Source: Cheilinus undulatus
Lineage: Eukaryota; Chordata; Actinopteri; Labriformes; Labridae
DNA length: 64,000 nucleotides
Direction: 5' to 3'
NCBI RefSeq assembly: GCF_018320785.1
Contig: NC_054877.1
Location: 37,656,151 to 37,720,150 of the forward strand
Positions 57,975-64,000 of the stretch are shown in pieces. Below the pieces are notes generated by a model. The model searched no databases and was not told the origin of the DNA. It was given only the letters and a program-made list of their open reading frames with translations. Position 1 is the stretch's first letter. The number at the start of each line of letters is the position of its first letter. The position numbers and the translations under genes are program-made.

Positions 57975-58242
57975 AGGTAACCAATCAGAGCCCACAGGGG
58001 GGGCAGTTCTATATGAAAAAAGAGGAAGCAATAACTGACAGAGGCTGATGGGAAGAAAAAAAAAATCAACACTGATCTAAAGTCTGTGTGAGTTTGTATC
58101 TGTGAGTGGAGATACACCAACAGAAACTGATCCCAGGTCTGTGAGCACATGACGGCAGCCTGTTTGCCAAAAGGGATGAGAGCAATTTCCGTTCCACTTG
58201 TGGATCCTCCAGGCAGCAACAGACACGAGACATAAACACAAG
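57975..58242 (+). promoter_or_regulatory. Possible promoter and first exon of an unknown gene
   Basis: AACCAATCAGAGC (57978, a CCAAT box) is followed about 30 bases on by a TATA-like TCTATATGAAAAAAG (58008). About 230 bases later comes a strong donor, ACACAAG then GTAAGACT (GT at 58243). There is no long plus-strand ORF, so any exon would be 5' UTR. No downstream coding exon was recognised before the window ends. Weak evidence. Confidence 0.25.
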
Positions 58243-58883
58243 GTAAGACTCCTGCTTCTTTTTAAATAACAGCACTGATATTCTGTGTATAATCACTAAC
58301 AAAAAAGTCCACAACAAAAGAAATGTAAGCCGCTCCCACTGACTCTGTATGTGTAACATGTGCTGAAGGGAAAGTGAAAGTATTTCTCAGAGTAAGTTTC
58401 TAAGCTTGGCTGTTTGGCGGAGTTTGAACACAAGGCCAGGGTGGTTTATTAAGAATTAACAGAGTTTGATTTACTGTAAATGATGGCTAAATGGCAAGAC
58501 AGCTTTCTTTAAATACACACAAAAGTGTTCTACAAGGACAAAGAAAAGCCTTATCACAGCTATTAACCTTGCTCACACTGTTAATGTAGCTCTATTGTGC
58601 CTGTTTAGTTTTTTATATTGGAATATGTTGTGCTTTTTTAAGTGTTTAATGGTTAAAAATGTGTCACCTTGTATAAATGTGATACCGCTTGTTTTTAAGG
58701 GAATATATTTGCACATGCAAATGACACATTTATGCCTTTTGCAGGCCAAAAGTGGAAATAAAGTATTATTTTACTCTATCCTACTCTATATTTCTACTGT
58801 ATTTGTGCCTGAGGTTTAATGCATTTCATAACAAAGATGCATTGAAGACGAATGAATCAGTCATAGCGCCTACACACTGTTTA

Positions 58884-60266
58884 ACCTCCTAAGACACTGC
58901 ATGCACATGAGGAATTACATTTGGTCTGTCCTACAACAAAGTAATGATTTCTGTTATTAGAATTTTGTAATTGTCATCCAAATTGCCCCTTCAAGTTTAA
59001 GTAATTTTCTTGAAATGTTGGGAGAATTTGCAATGAAATTTTAAGAAATTATGAAAATTTAAGGAATTTTGTTAAGGTAATCTAGGGAATTTGCCTTGGA
59101 ATTTTCAAGTATTTTCATGGAAATTTGGAGAAAAAAGTATTTGTAATTTTGGGGAATTTGATTTGATTGGGGGGGGGGTTTACTTTGAAGTTTTTGGAGA
59201 ATCTGTTTGAAAATTTTCAGGAAATTTCAAGGAATTGGAATGTTTTTATGGGATACTCTAACTTCCTAGGGCCTGAGCTTTTGTTTGGACTAAATTTTAA
59301 ATTTCCATCACTTTTTGGGGATAAGAGGGAATCGATAACTTTAAAAGCTCAGCTTCGTCTTTGAACAGGAATTAGTTTTGACCAAAAATAGTATCCAAAA
59401 AGCTCTGTTTCTGCAGAAAAGCACAGCGCTGGAGTGGGCATATCTTGGTTAGTTGTTGGAGGTCTTCAGTCTGTAAGAAATGGTGCCAGTCATTTAGAGA
59501 AGTATGGTGGAGTCATTTTAATGATGGACCACACAGACTTGTCAAGGCCAAGCAAAACCAAAATTTTGAAAGGAATTCTGGAATTCTTGAAACATTTCCT
59601 TTTCAAAATCCACACAAATTCCCCCAAATTTCTAAGAATTTCCCTCAAATTCCTGTGAAAATTCTATAACATATTTTGAAAGTATCCCAGAAAAAGTACC
59701 CAAATGTTTCTTAAACATTCCTAAAATGTTTCAATGAGACTTTATTTTAAAGCCCAATTATTAAAAAAAAAATCCCCCCAAAATTCCTGAAACTTTTCAA
59801 GCAAATTCCCTTAAATTCCGAAGCAAATTCCTTATTTGTAAATAATTGTCTAATGTCTTACCCAATTATTTACAAATAAATTCCCCAAAATCTCATAAAA
59901 ATGTCAGAAGCATCCAAGCAAATTCTTCCAAATTTCCATGCCCCCCCCATAAAATAAATAAGAAAATAATTATTTTTTAGAACATACCTTAAAATACAGT
60001 GTAAATTAAAAAAACTTCTAGTGAAACAAACAAACAAAAAAAAAAACAACATACCCATACCCAAAGATATTCCCTTATATTTTAATTAAAATTCCTGAAA
60101 TTTCATAACACATCCTACCTACATTTTAAATTTCTTAAACTGCAATTGGGCATTCTAGACAATTATCTAAAGAATATCCAATAGAAGAAATTATTTTTAT
60201 GTTGTAAGAAAGCCAAGGTGTATAATAATGTCCTTATATGTACATACATGCAGGCTCTTAGGAGGT
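58884..60266. mobile_element. Fold-back element with CCTCCTAAGAC ends and GGAATTT-rich arms
   Basis: ACCTCCTAAGACACTGCATG at 58884 is mirrored by CATGCAGGCTCTTAGGAGGT ending at 60266. The left arm (about 58950-59250) is full of GGAATTT and AAATTT motifs; the right arm (about 59560-60170) holds the complementary AAATTCC motifs, as in a degenerate inverted array. The core (59250-59560) is unique-looking and has no transposase. G or C runs lie at 59170-59180 and 59940-59948. Class II, type not determined. Confidence 0.6.
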
Positions 60267-60460
60267 CTTATGTTTACGAAATTTTAGCTTGTTTTTGTGA
60301 ATTAGAGAAAGAAATTTTCAAGAAATCCAGAAGTGTTAATGAAAATGACAAAATAACTAGAAAAAAAAAGAACTCCACCATTCTTCTCTCAATGACTGAA
60401 GTCATTTCTTATTGACTGTACTGGCTGACACAACCAAATACACTAACTTAAAGACCTTAA

Positions 60461-60947
60461 AGGGGACATACTTAACCCTTTTAAGACAAGTTCATATTGG
60501 TCTCAGAGGTCCCCAAAACATGCCTGTGAAGTTTATGGCTGAAAAAACACTCCAGTATTGGACTTTTGCATGTCTTAACCCCTCTGTTTCAGCCGTTCTC
60601 AAACCACGCCATTTCTGTGTCTTTAAATGGTGATTAGCTGTCTGACTCCGCCCCTGACCACACCCCTCTCAGGAAATGGATGCAGCACTCCTGATGTTAC
60701 AGACACTTTTATCCAAAGTTTAGGACTTGACTGGGACTTGAACCATCGTGCTCCCAGACCGTAGCAAGCAGGGTAACCCACTGAGCTAAAATCTGCGAAC
60801 GGCTTGTTTCAGCACACATTTTCTGAAAGGTGGAGGGGGGGGGGGGAGTGGATTTTTCTGGTACTTGAGGGGATTGTGGACAGGCCAGGGGCACATATTT
60901 GTGTTAGAAAAGCCTGATACAAGTGATTTTTGCAGAATATGCCCCCT
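60461..60947. mobile_element. TTAA-flanked MITE containing a tRNA-like SINE
   Basis: Flanked on both sides by TTAA (60457-60460, 60948-60951), with inverted ends AGGGGACATA and TATGCCCCCT. TTAA duplications are the mark of piggyBac-type insertion. There is no coding capacity. Positions 60690-60795 look like an inserted tRNA-derived SINE. Confidence 0.6.
60600..60795 (-). repeat. tRNA-derived SINE-like segment
   Basis: On the minus strand, TAGCTCAGTGGG (60788-60777) matches an RNA polymerase III A box, and GGTTCAAGTCC (60744-60734) is a perfect B box about 33 bases on, the normal tRNA spacing. The flanking stems do not pair as a tRNA would, so this is a tRNA-derived repeat and not a tRNA gene. 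Confidence 0.55.
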
Positions 60948-60951
60948 TTAA

Positions 60952-62489
60952 CAGTTTCTGCAGAAACATGACCTTCAGGTGATTTTGTGGACATTATCTT
61001 TGGTAAAAACTAATTCCTGTTCAAAGATTCAGTTTTTAAACGCATCAAGACCTACTTATACAAAATAATGGGAAGAAACTTAAAATGCAAACAAAAGCTC
61101 AGGGTGCTAAATTATAGTTAAGTTATAATAGGTTACCACTGTGGTTTTTAAAAACAGGAAATCATCTGATATTTGCTGCCTAGATTTCTATTTTTGTTGC
61201 TATAGAATCAAAACAGGTATCAACAGTGTTTGACTTTTACCAGTAAAGAATACTATAAAAAGATCATCAGGTTAACAAGACAAAACATGAGCAATAAAAC
61301 CAGAATCATTCAAGAGTGAAAAAAATACTCATACGAAGAGGTGTGTTTTGGCCATCTCCACCGTTCTCTGATTTCCCAATCTCCTACATGCCTCACACAC
61401 GCTAAAAACACACACAAACAACCGCCATATTTCACTGTGTTCATTTAACAAGGCCCGGTTACCCCAAGCAACAAGAGGGGCTTATCAGCTGCTCCCTCAC
61501 TTGCTGTACTGTTATCAGCCTGGCCTAGTTCACACATACACACTCTCTGTCAAACATACACACATTCTCTCTAGCACACACACAAACACACACACACAAA
61601 GTGGGAATGAATGTTATGGGGGCTTATCAGTGTCCTTCGGGGCCTGGCAGCCACTTCACAGGCTCAGATCGCAGCGCCGAGGCCGCAGAGACAAACCTAT
61701 GTGAGCGGAGTGCTGATGAACACAGGCTGTGTGCTGACAGAGACGCTCTCTATACAAGCTGCAGGCTGCAGGGCACACTCACAATCAACATATACACTCA
61801 CAATAAAGAGACACACAATGGCTGCCAGAGGTGGATACAACTCAAAGAAAGAAAACAGCACAAACACAGATGTTTTTTTTTCTGTGGCTGTGATATAACT
61901 TCAGCAAACTCCAAATGTGTTTTTACTGCTCTAAAACACACAGCATGCTCTGCGTGCTTTCTGCGACACATATGGAATCTTAAGTAAGTATGGCAGTGTG
62001 CCACTCTCACATCCAGAGCCTGATTTTCAGGTTAGGATGTGAAACGTTCCTCTTAATTAAAAGTTAATTGTATTAAACCTGTGCAGCGACTTCTAAACAG
62101 TCAGGATAAAAGTTAACCAAAAATCAGTACATCTAAGTTCATTCCAGAGTGAATTTGAGTTTAATGAAATTTCTCTATCAGGAAATAATGAAATAAAGCA
62201 GTAAACTGTCTGTGAGGCCAAGCTGACATATTTAATAGCTTGTTTTGTCTAATCATCAGCTGAAAACACAGAGATGTTCAGCCAGCTATTAGTGCTGTAA
62301 TAATCAGTCACGCTGACTGACATTAAGATGTAAGGATTAATGATTTAGTATCATATAAACATGCATATGTAATGATTTAATATCATAGAAGTGAAGTAAA
62401 TACAATAATCCATAAATCATCTTTAATATGCTCTTAGGCATCTATTTCTAATTATAATAAGAAGAGCTGATTTGTTTAGTAGCTTGTTT
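60952..62489. other. Intergenic, no gene seen
   Basis: CA-rich stretch at 61533-61600, then three overlapping plus frames (61501-61987) with no known domain. A GC-richer patch at 61640-61700. Confidence 0.5.
61575..61599 (+). repeat. (CA)n microsatellite, interrupted
   Basis: CA repeats with one AA interruption; further CA-rich sequence lies upstream to 61533. Confidence 0.85.
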
Positions 62490-62720
62490 TTGTAGCTTAG
62501 TCTGTAAAGGCTTGGGTCTGAAACTGGAGGGTCACCAGTTCAAGTCAAGGATCAAAGAAAGTATGTTAGCTGGTCTGATTGCTAGAGAACTGCCAGATCA
62601 CTTCCTGAGTACTACTGAGGTGCGATGGAGCAAGGCTCAGTAAAATCATAAACTGCTCAGGGCATCTCCAATGTGCAGCCCCCTCACTCTGACATCTGTC
62701 CACGGAGTTTTTCAGTAAGA
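62490..62720 (+). repeat. tRNA-derived SINE remnant
   Basis: TAGCTTAGTCTGTAAAGG (62493) is an A-box-like start and AGTTCAAGTC (about 62538) a worn B box. The body has the fish SINE landmarks GGTGCGATGGAGCAAGGC (about 62620) and CAGCCCCCTCACTCTGACAT (about 62677). Old, no tail visible. Confidence 0.6.
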
Positions 62721-64000
62721 GTCATAATCTGATTTTCCCCTCTGGCATTAGAAATATAACACCGAAAGATTTAAGATTAAAAATAATAATGAATCTATTG
62801 AAGAAATGAGTAATGAAAGTGTCACATTCTGTTTTATTTTATGGGATTCATTTCATTTCAAACCTTTATTTATTCTCAAAAGGACACTGAGGTTTCCACA
62901 TTTCCAATGCCATCAAGATTATACAAGCACAATAAAAAAGCAAGACAAAACAAAAAAAAAATCAATTAAAAAACAGAAATCAATCAAGACAGTTAGAATT
63001 TCAAATAAAGTGACTAGAAATCAAGGTCCTAAACTTTGCAAGAGAGGGCTGATCTTCGGTCTTTGGAGTTTGTTGGAGGGCGTTTCATCGAAGGAAAAGG
63101 CAGTTTTATCGAGTTCAGTGCAAGCTTGAGGGCCTTAAGAACCAATCAGTGTCTGAGCTCCACTCCAACAAGTCTGAGATGTAAAGTGGCAGTTTGAGCA
63201 TGAGGGCCATAAAAATAAATGAAAAACAATGTCTGTTGTGCCTTTCTTCAAGGGAAGTCCAACTAACCTTTTCATACATGGCACAATGATGAGTGCTGTA
63301 CCCATCACTAGTTATAAATCTAAGGGGGGAATGATATCTTATCTTAAAAGAGCCATAACTAGTCACATAAAAGCCAAATTAGGCTGAGGGGCCATAGGTT
63401 GAGAATTGCAGGTGATGTTGAATTTTTATACTAAAGTCTAAATTGTTTAAAAAAAACTTTTATGCTTTACAATATGTTTTTTTAAGTTCAGTACTTAAAT
63501 CTGAGGGAAACTCAAATATTTCCAACAGTTTTCCAGGCCAGAGAAGTCTTTTATAGATAAATTCTTATAGTTGTGGGCCTCTTCTAACAGCTTTGTGTCC
63601 CCCATTGGTTAATCAATAAAATGAAAGCACTGTGAGCAGCAGTTGGGTGGATCAGAGCAGCAGATACTGTTATAGTTTTGATTTTGAGCCCCCTGTCGGA
63701 GGGATTTCCATACTTTTCATCCAAGTGTTCTTACAGCACAACCTCTGCATTTTACACATAATCTGTATGAGCATGGGACAAATAAAGATCTTCAATCTTA
63801 CTGCACTCTCATTATTTGGACAATATAATTATCAGTATAATATTATACTGCAAAGACATTGGTGATTTATACCCCTACTTATGATGTTAAAAGAGAAAAG
63901 CTGCAAATGTTCACATTTAATATGCAGAGAAATGTCTTGCATTTTCATAAAAATGACACCAAGAATGAATTGTTAATGGATTAACTTTGAAAGATGCGGT
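62721..64000. other. Intergenic to window end, no gene seen
   Basis: ATTTCATTTCAAACC (62849) begins a dispersed-repeat-like stretch. GGTTGAGAATTGCAGG (63398) resembles a hAT-type end. No gene found. Confidence 0.45.

Noticed and set aside
60734..60795. tRNA gene on the minus strand
   Set aside because: A and B boxes are good but the acceptor and anticodon stems do not pair. tRNA-derived SINE instead.

Overview
This looks like vertebrate nuclear DNA, almost certainly from a ray-finned (probably percomorph) fish. It is AT-rich, gene-poor and full of decayed Tc1/mariner elements, hAT-like and TTAA-flanked non-autonomous elements, tRNA-derived SINE remnants and LINE fragments of the kinds common in teleosts. 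There is no bacterial-style gene organisation.

One protein-coding gene can be read with confidence: an endothelin receptor type B gene on the + strand. It has seven coding exons (28282-28695, 34240-34352, 37506-37710, 38793-38942, 39257-39390, 39501-39609, 40569-40703). All introns are GT-AG and the phases match, giving an intact 419-residue class A GPCR. A probable non-coding first exon (about 27075-27368, with a 22-codon upstream ORF) follows a purine/pyrimidine-rich, promoter-like segment. The 3' UTR runs to a poly(A) signal at 41537 or 41307. Two features of the protein stand out: a glycine at position 2.57 of TM2, where the endothelin receptors I know have aspartate, and a C-terminal tail unlike the mammalian ETB tail. 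I cannot assign it to ednrba or ednrbb from sequence alone.

Layout. 1-27000 (upstream): a complete but dead Tc1 element (767-2273), a LINE endonuclease remnant (3815-4340), a compound fold-back hAT-like element (5045-5903), a truncated Tc1 (7450-8103), a 5' fragment of a second Tc1 family (14097-14412), a long inverted-repeat pair (18064/21130) enclosing a MITE (20112-20682), and a third Tc1 family (25170-25998) joined to a dispersed repeat. 27000-41600: the receptor gene. Its introns carry a LINE 3' fragment, a 1.2-kb inverted-repeat element, a 1.3-kb minisatellite with a roughly 113-bp higher-order period, a SINE and a TTAA-flanked MITE. 41600-64000 (downstream): another Tc1 (43895-45214), LINE 3' ends (46148-46947 and 48450-48800), a 1.4-kb fold-back element with GGAATTT-rich arms (58884-60266), a TTAA-flanked MITE containing a SINE (60461-60947), another SINE (62490-62720) and one possible first exon of an unknown gene (57975-58242).

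I found no new multi-gene system. The most interesting material is the receptor substitution, the higher-order minisatellite in intron 2, and several perfect hairpins, one of which looks like a local fold-back template switch. Repeat-family names rest on recognising motifs, not on a database search.
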